A DNA stretch of 64,000 nt from Steromphala cineraria (GCA_916613615.1 OU744721.1:53082747-53146746), one strand, 5' to 3'; shown: positions 10,801 through 22,749, counted from the stretch's first letter. Notes: generated by a model from the letters alone, not told the origin. Program-made: numbers and translations.

Positions 10801-13800
10801 TTAAACCTACGAAGAAAGAAAATAGTTTCGAGTTTCGATTAAATATGATTGACATAAAATGTGCAGAATGTAAACATTCAGAGTTATAGTCGAATCTGTC
10901 AACGCTCGCCTCTCGGTCGGCTCGCCATGTTGAAGCGACAAGGCTGACGTGTGTCTTTATGGCTGGGCTAGGGGCTCTATTATACGTTGGCTCTATTGAA
11001 AACGGATTACTAACCAATGGGTAATGTGACGGCAGATTTTTAAATTGAAACAGACACTTAGTTTTCTAGTTTATTCAAATGAAACGATAGAAGCAATATG
11101 GATGATAATGAAAAACAACCGGAATGAGCGGACAGTGACATCAGGTCAATGCTATGCTAAAAGGCATCTAAGGGCAGATAATCTCAGAAACTGCCTCTAA
11201 TAGCTAACAATGAGAACAAGATTCATCTAATTTATATAATTACATTAAATATGTGTGATATCAAATCAACAAGACGATAAAGGTTTTGTGTCAGTTTTGG
11301 TCTTCTCTTTTGTGTCATTATATTTATGGCTACAAAATATAACAAATATAAAGAACATACATCGAATAAAAGAAATCAATCATGGAAAACGTTAATATAA
11401 CGTAACTGTTACATAAATAGCAAATACAGCTTTGTGTTCGGACTTGTCCCGTGTCTTACGACAGCACATTGTGGCATGCAGAGATTTCGTCGATAAATGT
11501 AACATTATAGTATTTGTGTGGACCTTTTTCGACCAACATATATCTAGGGGCGATATAAAACACAGTTTAGTAATTCATTCAGACATGGTAGGAAATATTT
11601 GTAATCGACATTTAGGAAATAGTCGGAAATGTTCGTTTTCCGAGTTCTGAAGATTGGACATGAATACCCGTCGCCAGCACCCAAACATACCGAGAAAAGG
11701 CGCTGATTGGCTCGGCTTCGGTTCTTTCTAGCTAACAATTAAACAATAAGATAATTACTTACTAAGATCATGGCCACATATGCAATTTGTCAAAAATTAT
11801 ATAACATCGTTTTCTTGAAATGCTTTCGAACTATTTGACAGAACAGAACAGAATTTTATTTCTCATAATTCACAACAGTGGCATTGAGAAAAGTTAAATA
11901 TAATGACGTAATCTACGCTATGGTAAGCTCTCTATAAACATTTTAAAGATGGGTTTGATTCACCCGCCTCCAATGTCCGTTGAAACAAATCTGCACGTGT
12001 TGCACGCTTTTCGCTCGCTACTCGGAATCCCTCTGGCGTGCCAAAGCCATTCATTAGAGAATTGGTAAAAAAGTTCTGCATTTACATGGTTTTCTAAACG
12101 AACATATAGAATTACTTCTTGAGCTTAGCGGACAGGAACCCGATATCGTAAATAAAATGTAGGTAAAACGTAGATAAGAAAGACCCACCCCTCTATGTTT
12201 TATTTACAATATCGGATTCCTGTGGTATGCAATGGCTTATTTCAAAACATAATAGATGTTTGATGTGCTATGATGAAGAACAAAGAATCAAGGCGACATT
12301 TTCTCAAATCATAAATACATAATTTTAGTGATAGTAAGAACACTCTAACCGTTATAAGAATCAACAAATCCAGATAAGATCATATTCTTTTAATATAGAT
12401 ATTAAATCTATAGTGACCACCCACATAACCTTAAATCGGAGATAACCATATTTTGTGGGCTGCAATCCGATTGCCATTGCACCATCTCTATTTTAAAACA
12501 TTCCACATCGCTTTTAATCATTTCGGAAAGAATGTCATCAGCCACAAAACACTTGGATCCGATGATCATGTTTTACAAGAAGTAGAATAAATTAGTGATG
12601 GCTTAAAGGGGAAGTAGCACGTTTTTTGATAATTTTATATTTTAAAATTTTCACTCATAATTGTACGTTAACGCTAAATGTATTATGTTGAAAGTGTCAA
12701 CAATCTCATTACACAAACCAATCTCCCATAGACAGGGAACAAAGTATGAAGATTCATCTAAAGTCCATTGGCGGCCAATTTTTGTGAACACCTTTAATTC
12801 ATTTTGTGTAAGAAAAAGGATTCGCATGGCTTAATTTTACATAATACATTTGAATTATTACTGTTCCATCTAGTTTAAATGTATTGTCTTTCAATTGGAA
12901 CCATTAATTTTCATTTTCCTGACATCACCTCATCACCTCATATTCTAACTTTAACAGAAGATAAAACATATCAACTAGGTTGAGAAGCATCAGTATTTTG
13001 ATTAGTTTTGCCCCAATCTTATTAATATATGATCCAATTGAAGAAAATTATGATATCAATTTAATGAGATTGATTTTTGTCCTATACTTAAATGTTCTAC
13101 AGTTACATTGAGACGAAACGGAATGGACATAATAATTGATGGAAAACGGTGCAAGAGGTATCATGAAATACCTGAAACTATCGAAGATGTGACTTGTAGC
13201 GAGACTCTGTCGGGACTAAATCTTACAATCACTGTACTGGGGCGGGACCTCTCTTTGTGTGAAGTTCAAGTGTTTGGTGAGTAAATATTTCATTTTGTAA
13301 AAGTTCTATTGACCGATCCAAAATATTGCTGCAATCAGCTATGCGTGTATTTTTGCTGTCTTCTCAATGTCAACACCCCAGCAAGAGTTTTATCGGAAAA
13401 AATAATTGAAAAGTAAAGTTTGAAGATAATTCTGACCATAACTGTTTTCGGTGACTGCATGTCGCTTTTAATCAAAATCGAAATGTAGAAAACTTTCGAA
13501 TTTCATTTGTGGTTTATATCTTGGTAGCACGTATTCATTAGAATCTGTTTGACTCTCTCCCCCTGAAAAACATGCCAAAAAAGCTTAACTAACGGAGAGT
13601 ATCTACACTTCGAGGTGACTGCGTTTCGGTGTAGATACTAACACCATTTGCTTGATAACAGTGTTAGTATCTACACCGGTTCACACTCCTGCAATGTGAC
13701 ACAACTCATGGAGTGGATCTTTAAGTTTCTTCTATTCATCTGGTAGACCCATGAGAACAGAAAAATATTATTTGTGTTATGATGTTTTTCTTATCCACTT

Positions 13801-16800
13801 CATACATGATATGGGTTAAAGACTGCTGGAAAATTATCTTACGGTGTCAATTTGCAGGTTGGCAATCAAAGTTTGATATAAACAGATGTCGTCAAGCTCA
13901 GTGTTATTAGACAGATTTGACAAGTTTTCGATTTTTTTTTCAAATATGATTGTCAAGTTGAATCTTTTTTGATAATTTTCTGCCTGATGCTTGCAATGCC
14001 ACTGCCTTACCTATTTGAAGTGACTAAGTCTATATTTATTGAAAATTATAACTTAGATAAATTTAAAATTAATAATACGGTTTTCAAAGAGCTGTTAGTT
14101 AACGTATTGGAGGCTCTAAGATTTTATGTTGTAGCTAATGTAAACTCACTCTCTACAATTATTCATTATGACAGTTTGCAGTGACGGTTGGTTTGGAGAA
14201 GATTGTGATCAACGATGCAACTGTCTGGACTCAGACGAGGTGTGTGACAAGGTGACCGGGAGATGTAAACTGGGATGTCGAGCTGGATACATCGGTGATG
14301 ACTGTCAGACACGTGAGTAAGAATACAATATTCTGCAAAAAAATGGACATTGATGTTATATCCTAGCTTGGTAAACTTTCATTATCAACTACGGATACTT
14401 ACACATATTCTGTACATTATAAATCTTGATTTGAAGTGTGGATAAATCTGATACCTGATAGGAACTCTGCGCTAGCAATAGGATATCATCAAGACTACCT
14501 AATGTCCTTGTGCTCCTGTATGAAGTGAATAAAAGAGGCGGTGAGATAAGACTATGGTCAATAAATAACTATTGCAAAATGTCCACTTTAGAAATATATA
14601 AAAGGTGATATAGTTCCATGACAGCAATCATATAAAAACCGGAAGGACCTTTTGCTCGTCCAAAGCTGCCTTTCTGATCTATGGTCTTGTCAGTAATGGC
14701 ATGACAGGTCTTGTCTATGACCTCCACTTTCCAAAATTTCAACAGAGGCCCACAAATTCTGCCGTTGGCTGTGGCCTTATTCAGCCTCATGGCTGAGGAG
14801 CTCAGATCACCTGACATAGTATCTTTGGGGTAGTTCTTACATCAGAAAAACAGCGAGGGAAAAAAAAAGAAGATATAACCACACTCCTCCAGGTGTATTG
14901 CTCAATACACCTCCTGTTTGAATCGTGGTTGCAAATACGATTCAAACAGGAGGTGTATCGTGTGATGAACCAAGGGAAGTGTGGGTTTATCTGACTTACA
15001 CCCAATTCCAATCGAGTAACATTTTACGAAAAAGAGATTTCTATCCTTTCTTTGTATGCATGTCTTGACCTAACTAGATCAATAGAATATCTACTATACT
15101 CTTCTAATTGAGGTTTGAAAACAATACCATCTTCATTACATTGAAACGTGGTACTAATTAATTAAGTAGTACATATACACAGGTTTTTATAGGAAAAATA
15201 ACAATATAGATATGACACAACAGAAAGTACCTTTGCTTTTATCAATGCTCTGAACTAAGTCGTAAAGTCCGTGCTTGACATAAAGGTTCCGAACCCACTT
15301 TCATTGTTAATAATTGTCAAAAATTTAACATTCAAATCCGTTGATTTCCAAAATAGTTCTCCTCACCTGACTTAGTATAGGTGGGCAATTAAAAGTAGGA
15401 AAATTAGAGATGTATCGGTCAGTACACCCAGACTTCTAACAAAAGAAACCCTAGCATCGAGACCGGAAGTGGGTTATGAATAATGCTTTTGACCAATTTC
15501 AATGATATATGACAATATACCTTATGCACCCCGTATATACTTCCAGCGTGTAGAGATGGCAGATATGAACAGGACTGTTCTAAAGAATGTGGTCACTGTG
15601 TGGACAACCATGCTTGTAACAAGACTAACGGACAATGCCCTGGTCCTTGTAAGGATGGATGGGGAGGAACGAAATGTGATGGTGAGTCCGGATATTAAGT
15701 TATTTTGCAAGAGGCACAATACAGCTCAAAGGGAATAAACTTTGCCTTTTGTATCCTACTGACTAGATATTACAACAATGCAACATAACTTCTGAACATG
15801 TGTGTGGAATGTTTATACATTGTACTTCCAGTATGTAGAGATGGAAGATATGGACTGAACTGTTCTGAAGAATGTGGTCACTGTGTGGACAATGAACCTT
15901 GTGACAAGACTGACGGTCATTGCCCTGGTGCCTGTGAGGATGGATGGGGCGGGCAGAAATGTGACAGTAAGAAATAACCCTACTTAAAATCCATCATTTT
16001 CTATTACTTCGCGCCAACGTTCTGATTAAACTTTAAAAGAAATCAGTACATTGTGAACTGCATGGTATTCAAGACCATCTGATTCCTACGATTTGAAGTC
16101 AAGCGTACCGCTATATAAACTACTATGATGAATCAGCTTCCCCGCTTACATGCGAACATCCTGTCTCAGGGTACGAACGTTACGCTAACTCCACTAATCT
16201 GTAACCTGGGCTCAGAAGGTAGCTTCGATCGCGCGGCCGACTTGGGATATTGCCAATCAAATCACTACCTCGCTACCTTCTAGATATAATTTCAACGAGA
16301 TCATGATTTTAAGAAGTCGATTTTGAAGGTAGTTTCGTTCACCTCCAATCGTTTCATGTTTGCAATACCAGAATGCAGCACAAAGAGCCCTGTTCAACCT
16401 ACGATTGTTGCGGCTGTTGTGACTGGACTCTTTGTTCTTCTCTCTAATGCCGGGATATTTCTTTGTCTTCTTCGACATCAAAGGTAAGTTTGATCATGAT
16501 AAATTTATTCATGTTATTCAACGCTTTGATTTTTAAGATATCATTAACAAGTAGAAAAGAAACTTTTTAATCTGTAGAAGTAAAATTCGACTTTTAAAAG
16601 AAAATGTCTACTTTATGAAACTGAATTTCGGCACCTGAAAAAAATCTTAACATATCCTACAATTTACTACTCAAACATCACCACTGTTGTAAAGAACTGA
16701 CGTAATTGTATTGATTATAATCTATCGAGATCTATTTCTTTAAGAAATAAGTCTAATTTGATATAGGAAACACAGGTTAAACACTAAGCACAATACTTAA

Positions 16801-17747
16801 AAAATGAAAACATGATCCAATTTCTCCAGTGGCAGATATTTTTTTTTTTTTTTTTCAAACAAATTGGTTTGAAACGATGACTCGTCCTGACTATAACCAA
16901 TCAACGGCGTTACACAGATACAATGACTAGCTTCAATAACAAGACAAGGAATATTTTTGGATATTTAATCCTTAAAAATAGTTAGCTTTTAGTCATTTGG
17001 GAAAGAATGTCACCAACCACAAAACACTTGGGTCCGACGATCATGTTTTGCAAGAATTAGAAGAAATTAGTGATGACTTAAAGGGGCAGTAGCACGTTTT
17101 TCGATAATTTTCTATTTAAATATTTCACTTATAATCGTTAGTTAATGCTAAATGAATCATATTGACAGTGTCAAAAATCTCATCACACTAGCCAATCACC
17201 CATAGTCAGAGGACGATTAAAGTATGAGGATTCACATAAAATCCATTGGCGGCCATTTTTTGTGAACACCTATAATTACGTTATATATTTGAATTATTAC
17301 TGCTTCATTTAATTGGAACAATCTATTTTCATTTTCCTGACATCACTTGATATTCCCCCTAAAAACATGCTACTGCCCCTTTAAAGAAATTATGAAAGTA
17401 TACCGCATTTGATCATTTTACATCCTGCATAAAAAATCTCAACCTCAAAGCCAATAGATAGAAATGTCAATATTCTCATATAGCAGTTTAATTCACAGTG
17501 TCCGAATCATTCGTTAGATTAGTTTAAACCTTTCCAACATTCTAGACTGCAGTGGGTGAAGAAATCTACGAAGAAACCAGATCAAGAGATGAGCAACGTC
17601 GAGCAACAACCTACAGACTCCTCAGCGCATGCGCACTCCAGCGGCCATGTTGAGAGCAACTATGCGGCCCTGGACACTTCACTAATGACGTCAGAGCCGC
17701 AGGACAAGACTTATGAAGCTATCAAGAACATTTATCAAAATACCTGA
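7785..17747 (+). CDS. Gene A: EGF / F5-8-lectin-like single-pass receptor (5' end missing)
   Basis: Eight spliced exons (7785-7880, 9645-9881, 13103-13276, 14175-14312, 15547-15681, 15832-15966, 16372-16483, 17546-17747) give about 409 residues ending in TGA. Order: one EGF-like module, a galactose-binding-type (F5/8 C or F-lectin-like) domain split over two exons, three EGF-like modules, a transmembrane helix, and a 67-codon tail exon with NYAAL, TYEAI and IYQNT tyrosine motifs. Introns are all phase 1 except the last (phase 2), all GT-AG. The architecture resembles MEGF10/PEAR1/Draper-like scavenger or engulfment receptors, which act at the plasma membrane and signal through SH2 proteins; that role is inference. 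The signal-peptide exon is not found and may lie beyond the DIRS element. The paralogue is gene B (47114-62427). Confidence 0.85.
8174..8347. repeat. 31-bp tandem repeat, ~6 copies
   Basis: Units of the form ATTCACACTTTACCTGTGTA plus ATGCACAAATA. It lies in a gene A intron. Confidence 0.85.
8370..8925 (+). repeat. Dispersed repeat, copy 1
   Basis: About 550 bp shared with 43240-43830. Common landmarks are GAAATAAGTCATGA, CGATATGTTG, a GC-rich CACAGCGGGCGGGTGAA block, TTTCATCTGCTTGACT, GATAGATAACATCAAAACA and CAATATGACATCTCTGCTTG. No coding content or terminal repeats identified. Located in the first recognised intron of gene A. Confidence 0.75.
9645..9881 (+). CDS. Gene A exon: lectin-like domain, first half
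   Basis: Acceptor TTATCTGCAG, donor TGTAAGT, phases 1/1, 237 nt. It reads NVALDGTATQKG, then AVDGNTDT, SCTHTDERNNAWWSVQLG and IRYMKIYNRE. The AVDG...H...AWW.V.LG...I.Y..IYNR pattern is that of the F5/8 C / F-type lectin fold. The canonical fucose motif after NR is not present. Confidence 0.85.
10493..10645. repeat. Foldback element
   Basis: Two ~30-bp arms (10506-10537 and 10600-10631) share ATACGAATTATACGAAA in inverted orientation. The left arm follows AGAGAATACT, a start also seen at 19215 and, as AGAGAATCTC, at 44243 and 53226. Confidence 0.75.
12510..12950 (-). repeat. MITE (GGGGCAGTAGCACG family) copy 1, 3'-truncated, with shared flank
   Basis: The element starts at 12603 (TTAAAGGGGAAGTAGCACG) and carries the family interior (ATTGGCGGCCA, CATTTTCCTGACATCA). 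It lacks its right terminus. The ~90 bases before it also match those before copy 2 (16985-17077), so a larger segment was duplicated. In a gene A intron. Confidence 0.8.
13103..13276 (+). CDS. Gene A exon: lectin-like domain, second half
   Basis: Acceptor TTCTACAG, donor GGTGAGT, phases 1/1, 174 nt. It reads LRRNGMDIIIDGKRC, IPETIEDVTC, LTITVLGRDL and LCEVQVF. CEVQVFG is the typical final strand of F5/8-type and F-lectin domains. Confidence 0.85.
13632..13678. repeat. Hairpin with GTGTAGATACTAACAC arms
   Basis: GGTGTAGATACTAACAC and its inverse GTGTTAGTATCTACACC face each other over a short loop, intronic in gene A. A third partial arm (GTATCTACAC) lies just upstream. Confidence 0.75.
14175..14312 (+). 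CDS. Gene A exon: EGF-like module 2
   Basis: 138 nt, phases 1/1. It reads C-S-D-G-W-F-G-E-D-C then CNCLDSDEVC, TGRCKLGC and GYIGDDCQT. Identical to gene B exon 52574-52711 except for one synonymous base (TGC/TGT). Confidence 0.9.
14891..14958. repeat. Perfect 22-bp inverted repeat
   Basis: 14905-14926 and 14937-14958 are exact reverse complements over a 10-base loop. A third arm at 14891-14900 (AGGTGTATTG) can pair with 14903-14912, so two alternative hairpins compete for the same bases. Intronic in gene A. Confidence 0.9.
15547..15681 (+). CDS. Gene A exon: EGF-like module 3
   Basis: 135 nt, phases 1/1. C-R-D-G-R-Y-E-Q-D-C, ECGHCVDNHAC, NGQCPGPC, GWGGTKCDG. The six to eight cysteines have the spacing of short EGF/laminin-type modules seen in MEGF proteins. 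The start is copied at 47-79. Confidence 0.88.
15832..15966 (+). CDS. Gene A exon: EGF-like module 4
   Basis: 135 nt, phases 1/1, acceptor ACTTCCAG, donor AGTAAG. CRDGRYGLNC, ECGHCVDNEPC, DGHCPGAC, GWGGQKCD. The closest relative is the preceding exon, implying local exon duplication. Confidence 0.88.
16372..16483 (+). CDS. Gene A exon: transmembrane segment
   Basis: 112 nt, phase 1 in and phase 2 out. A short Ser/Pro stalk (CSTKSPVQP) precedes a hydrophobic helix (TIVAAVVTGLFVLL, then GIFLCLL) followed by basic RHQR, placing the C-terminus in the cytoplasm. The TM exon of gene B has exactly the same length and phases. Confidence 0.85.
16985..17384 (-). repeat. MITE (GGGGCAGTAGCACG family) copy 2 with shared flank
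   Basis: The element spans 17078-17384, starting TTAAAGGGGCAGTAGCACG and ending TACTGCCCCTTTAA. The left flank from about 16985 is shared with copy 1. In the last gene A intron. Confidence 0.88.
17546..17747 (+). CDS. Gene A exon: cytoplasmic tail
   Basis: 202 nt, phase 2 in, TGA at 17745-17747. A basic juxtamembrane part (QWVKKSTKKPDQ) is followed by a Ser/His-rich linker and three tyrosines: NYAAL and TYEAI separated by 13 residues, and IYQNT four residues before the stop. YxxL/YxxI pairs recall an ITAM (usual spacing 6-12), and Y-x-N is a typical Grb2-SH2 site. Signalling use is inferred, not shown. Confidence 0.82.
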
Positions 17748-18940
17748 AATTTGTATCAGTTTTGCCAATGGTTAACTTTTCTGACATTTGAATATTGTAT
17801 TTGTAAATTTAGGCTTACTGTTACTGTGTAATCATGATCTCCGCTGGGAGACAAGTTGATAACGATAAACTGCCGGTAGCCTGTAGTCAAGATTATTGTA
17901 ATAATGTAATTGCAAAAACGTTTTAAATATTTTATTTCCTAGTCTTGCCATATCATTTGTAAATTTATGCCTGTTGAATTTTAATTTTATCACATAAGAG
18001 TGAGATTGAACGTTTACGATGGGATTAAATTAGTTGATTTAGACCGCCTTTGGAGACCGATGTTAAAGAAGTTTTAAAATAGTAAGGCTAAATCTGTTTT
18101 GGTCTCGACAACTTGATTGCAATCTTGAGCTCTAAGGTTCAGATAGCTTCTGTGTTCCAATGTGCTCATCCTAGGTTACAAAATGTTAAATTCTTTTCCG
18201 CTCCTGGGACTTTTATCAGGAAAATCTGTATTAAAATTGCCCGACCTTGATCAGCGTAAGCCATTGAAACTGCTTGTCGATTGGAGTGCAAGCCTCTCTA
18301 AAGACATGGAACAGAACGGTTTTGTCTTGTGTTGAGGAAATTGGTTTGTTAATCCTCTCAGCTCAGGTTCGTTTTCTCAACCTACTAGGTGTCAAGAAGT
18401 CTTTTGATTTTTTTCAAATTAAATTTTCATATTTCACTGAGCACGCCCAAATTATAATGTTGGTTTTTAAAATAAAAAAACCCCGACTTACCTGTACCAA
18501 GACACGTTTTTACTCAAGTTATACTCAAGTACGAATAATTTTAGTACTTGTTCTCCTGATGATATCGCAGGGGTCATATAGTGTAGATTATGTAGTGTAT
18601 CTCACCACATAAATGAGATTTTTAGACAACCATTTTTTCAAAAGCGTGAATTAAGAAACATGTCCAATATTGAATTATTGTTTCAAAATTTATGAATTAA
18701 GATGGTTGGCTTTTGAAGACTGTTGGTGTATCTATATGCTAGTTGTATCTATCCCTCATGGATTACAGTATCTTGCACTAGGTACGTTTCTTTACCCGAT
18801 GAATATAGGTCAAGTTATTATTTCGTTGTAGATATTTAAAGATCTTACATTTGTTTGCTGTCATGGATTCTACTCCCATTATGAAAGACCCAAAATGACT
18901 AACTGTTGAACATTAAGTGAAATTCTCATTTTTCTTGTGT
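17748..18940. other. Gene A 3' UTR and intergenic DNA
   Basis: AT-rich with no gene recognised. An AATAAA occurs at 18471-18476 but cannot be tied to the transcript end. Confidence 0.4.
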
Positions 18941-18944
18941 AGTA

Positions 18945-19170
18945 CACTGGTGTATTCTTTGCGTGCTGGCCTCTCAAACCTTTTGCCCGGGTTCGGCTCC
19001 CGATGGAGGCACCGGACATTTGTGATCTCAGTTTTGTACTTTCACGGTCCCTCGGCAAGGCACTTCATCCATATGTCCTGTCTTACCAGCTGTTCAAATG
19101 GGTACCTGGTCACAGGAAGGTATGGAAATACGACGTCGCCCTTGAAGCGGCCTTAAAAGTAATATTTCTT
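18945..19170 (+). mobile_element. tRNA-derived SINE-like element
   Basis: A pol III B-box-like GGGTTCGGCTCCCG near 18990 is preceded by tRNA-like sequence. It is followed by a central part (CCCTCGGCAAGGCACTTCAT, AATGGGTACCTGG) that I recognise from dispersed SINEs of molluscs and other invertebrates. No poly-A tail or target duplication was found. Confidence 0.65.
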
Positions 19171-19207
19171 CAGGGTTATTGTGTCAGTTAAACTTACCTA
19201 GCATTGT

Positions 19208-19348
19208 AATATATAGAGAATACTAAACGAAAGGTAACGTGATAACATGTTTAAGCGACGAGTGTCTAGAATTGTTATACGAATGAAAGTGAGTCTGGTA
19301 CCAAATGCTATCCACGAGATGCTTAAAATGTTATCACATTACCATAGG
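19208..19348. repeat. Foldback element
   Basis: Inverted arms GGTAACGTGATAACATGTTT and its imperfect inverse AAAATGTTATCACATTACC lie about 70 bases apart. The element begins TATAGAGAATACTA like the one at 10493. Confidence 0.7.
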
Positions 19349-21037
19349 TAAGTGTTCACTGTTGACAAGTGTTCAGAATGTAAAATAAAACAGTCGCCAC
19401 TTACAAGTCACGTGATTGGACTTGGTTATGTTACGTTCAAAGTAGTTCCGTTTATTTGCACGAGATTGTAATACACGTGTGTTACAAACTCATTATTAAC
19501 TAATGAGTTATTTCACCACGTTTGAATACTAAATATATATACTAATTGACATTATCATAACATATTATCATTTATATTTTACCCATGATATCACTGTTTT
19601 CCTTTGTTTGTGGGTTTCAAATGATAATTTTTGTAAAACAAAACATACTTTGTAGCATCCAGGTGCACGAAGCCATCATAGTAATGTTTTGTCTACAACA
19701 TGACGTGACACGTGTCAAATATCTGTTATGGTCTGTGTCACATCAGTCAGAATTTTTCGTAAACAGAGTAGGGTTGCACTTTTTGAACTCCCCATCCTTC
19801 AAGACAGTTGTCTCCCTTGACATGAAGGTGTAGGAGCATGAAGGAAGATACCTTAGCTCCTGGCAAACCCTTTTTAATTAATTATTTGATTTTCCACTCT
19901 TTAACATGTATATACTCACTTGTTGCCTACTTGTTTTACTTTAAAACTGTATAACTACTCTATCGTTACTTTAATTTTATATTAATTCTTTTTTTATCCG
20001 ATTTTAACTTAAGTGTTTAATCTCTTTAGTCTGATTACACTCAACGGTGTAGTGGAATAGAGTTTGAATATTGTCTGAAAGCATGTTGTTATCAGCTTAG
20101 TGTAGACAAAACTAATTTATTAGCTAAATGGTCACGCTGTTATTTTTAAAGTAGCTTGAAGGCGCCGATCATTTACGCTTCTGATATCGAAAGTTTTGTT
20201 TGAACGAGGGTGCGGAGAGGAAACTCCGAAAGGATTGATTTTGTACCACGGTAGAATCAAATCGTTATGATATTATTCTTTGGAGCGCCATTGAATTTAA
20301 TCAGACTGCCCTATCTAACATTTACCACTTACTTGCTGCATTTTTACAAGGAAAACTTCACTGTTCAACATGTATTTACCATTTGTTTGATGAATTTGCT
20401 TCTAACTCAATATATTTATTATGTTAATTATTATGTACTTTATTTAACATTTGATACCACTTATTTGTTGCATTTGCTCTTTATTGCATTATTCATATTT
20501 TGTACTTAAAACTTTACAAACATGTATTGACATGTTTTGACAATCATTGCAATTTCTTAAAATATTTCTTATTGTGATCAGAAGATAGGATTTCAATCTC
20601 AAGACAAACAAACAATAAATTGATATCATTATCATATGAAAGGAGGCCCTTGAATTATTGTACAAGGCGATATATAAAGACATGTTCAATTTAGCTTCTA
20701 GTTTCATTCTATGATAATTGAAAACATGTTATCACGAAAGACCAATCTCGACCAAGAAATAATACTTTGTAACACCCATTTGGGTGTTTGTTTGACTTCT
20801 GATAAGCGAAGGTTTGAAACATTATTAACATTGCAACATTAGAGTTGTTACCATAAAATCTTAAATACTCTCCTACATTGAATAATCGCTATATAGTAGA
20901 TATACAAGTTTTAACATCGTCTTGTGATTGTTCTATATTTTCGGTATAAACATACATATATTTAGGTGGCCATTAAACCAATTTATAGGCTGTTAAAAAC
21001 AAATCAATCTAAAATTTTCTTATAACGAGTTTTGTTG
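19349..21037. other. Intergenic DNA
   Basis: AT-rich. Open frames in the region are short and show no domain. No structured repeat was identified. Confidence 0.4.
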
Positions 21038-21399
21038 TAAAAGGGGCAGTCGCACGTTATTTTTATTTTATATTTTCAATTTTTAACTGATAATTGTACG
21101 TAATGCTAAATGCATTATTTTGATATTGTAAAAAATTTCACCACACAAACCAATCATCCATAGTCAGAGAACAAATTGTAAAGATTCACATAAAGTCCAT
21201 TGGCGGCCATTTTTTGTGTGAACACCTTTAATTAATTTTGTGTAAGAAAAGGGAATCGCATGGCTGAACTTTACATTATATATTAGATTTATTACTACTT
21301 CATTTAGTTTAAATATATTGTTTTTCAATTGAAAATTTTTTTTTTCATTTTCCTGACATCAGCTTATATTCCCCCTAAAACGTGCTACTGTCCCTTTAA
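21038..21399 (-). repeat. MITE (GGGGCAGTAGCACG family) copy 3
   Basis: Left end AAAGGGGCAGTCGCACG (TTAA lost), right end CGTGCTACTGTCCCTTTAA, with the typical interior. Confidence 0.88.
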
Positions 21400-21980
21400 C
21401 CATTTGAAGTTTTGTTTTATGTCCCTAATTATCGTCGAACATTACAGTATATCTTTGAATAATCGCCTTGCTTGAATAATCGCCTGCCTTGAATAATCAC
21501 CTCATCAAATTTACCAATTTTACCAACTTTGTTTATATCTTTTTGAACATTTCCGTCTGTAGGATATGTTGGTGAGCATTGAATCCATTATATGAAATTT
21601 TTTTTGAAAAAAATATAGTTAAAAATATGATAATGATTTTTTAAGATTTTGACAAAGGATAGCTTGAAAAAAATGATCCTACCCCAACTGATCACCTTGA
21701 ATTATCACCACACAAATAGGGGTTTAAAATTATCGCAGAGCGATTTTTCGGGTATTATTGGTAATTGGATAGTCAATTTGTATTCTATTACGAGTCTTTT
21801 GAGAGAAAAAAATATATTCTGAATAAAACAACATTTTTAAGAGTGACTTGGTTTGAGTTATTGCAGCGACGTTTTTAGACATGGAACTTCATCACGTGAA
21901 CAAAGTGAGCTTGATGTTTCATTAAGTTATTCAAGCTGAGAGCTTGTTCTATATATCAAGTTCACTTTTAAACATTTATC

Positions 21981-22376
21981 CATCTTCCTACGCAAAGCCT
22001 AAAATGCCAGTTTCCGAACTGTCAGTTTTATGCCTTACTGCAGACCCTTGAGTTTTCTGTGCTTGTTCTCTAGTTTACTTTGAGAGAAAGCAATAGTCGA
22101 ATCAGAAAGTAACTGTAGGTTGCTAACAATCGCCTGTAGCGGCGCTGATATCAGCACAAAAAACTCAAGGCTAGGCAGCAAGGTATAACATGGGGTACGG
22201 GATAGCTCAGTCGGCATGATCGGACGGTGAAAGAATGCCATTGACCAGGGGACAAAATGTAAAATGTAAGCGCCTTGAGCAACCACGAGTGGTTTGATAT
22301 GCGCGCTATATGAATATCCATATATATAAAACTGACAGTTCGGAAACTGGGGTTTTAGACTTTGCGTAGGAAGATG
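21981..22376. mobile_element. Mutator-like MITE copy 1, carrying a SINE fragment
   Basis: Long terminal inverted repeats start CATCTTCCTACGCA and end in the inverse. The flanks read ACATTTATC and ACATTTACC, a 9-bp target duplication with one change. The interior (about 22190-22325) holds a tRNA-related SINE piece (GGGATAGCTCAGTCGG, then GCGCCTTGAGCA). Confidence 0.82.
22190..22325 (+). mobile_element. SINE fragment inside MITE
   Basis: The A-box-like GATAGCTCAGTCGG and the 3' motif GCGCCTTGAGCAACC..ATATGCGCGCTATATGAAT are typical of tRNA-derived SINEs. The B-box region is degraded. Confidence 0.6.
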
Positions 22377-22749
22377 ACATTTACCCGTCTTTGCCTGTTT
22401 GAGGGGCATAGATGATTCAGGTGTTGCCAAAATGGGAACTTTGAGTTTTTGTTATTCCATTTCTGTATCTTCAGTGTTCCTGAAGCTAGGGAAAATGTTA
22501 TAACGTTTTAAGATAAAGCGAATAAGAATTTGATATTGAGACTTCATAACATGATATGGCAATCATGAGATCTTTACAATTGCACATATACCAACTGACG
22601 TGTAGAGTCTAAATTCTCAGGCCAAAGTTGTCGTATAATATAATAATCCTTACATTATGAACCCAATTCCGTAGTATCGACGTTATTTCTAATTTAATAT
22701 CTAAGTTTAATATTTGAATTTTATTGGACTTTTCGAATCATTTACTTTT

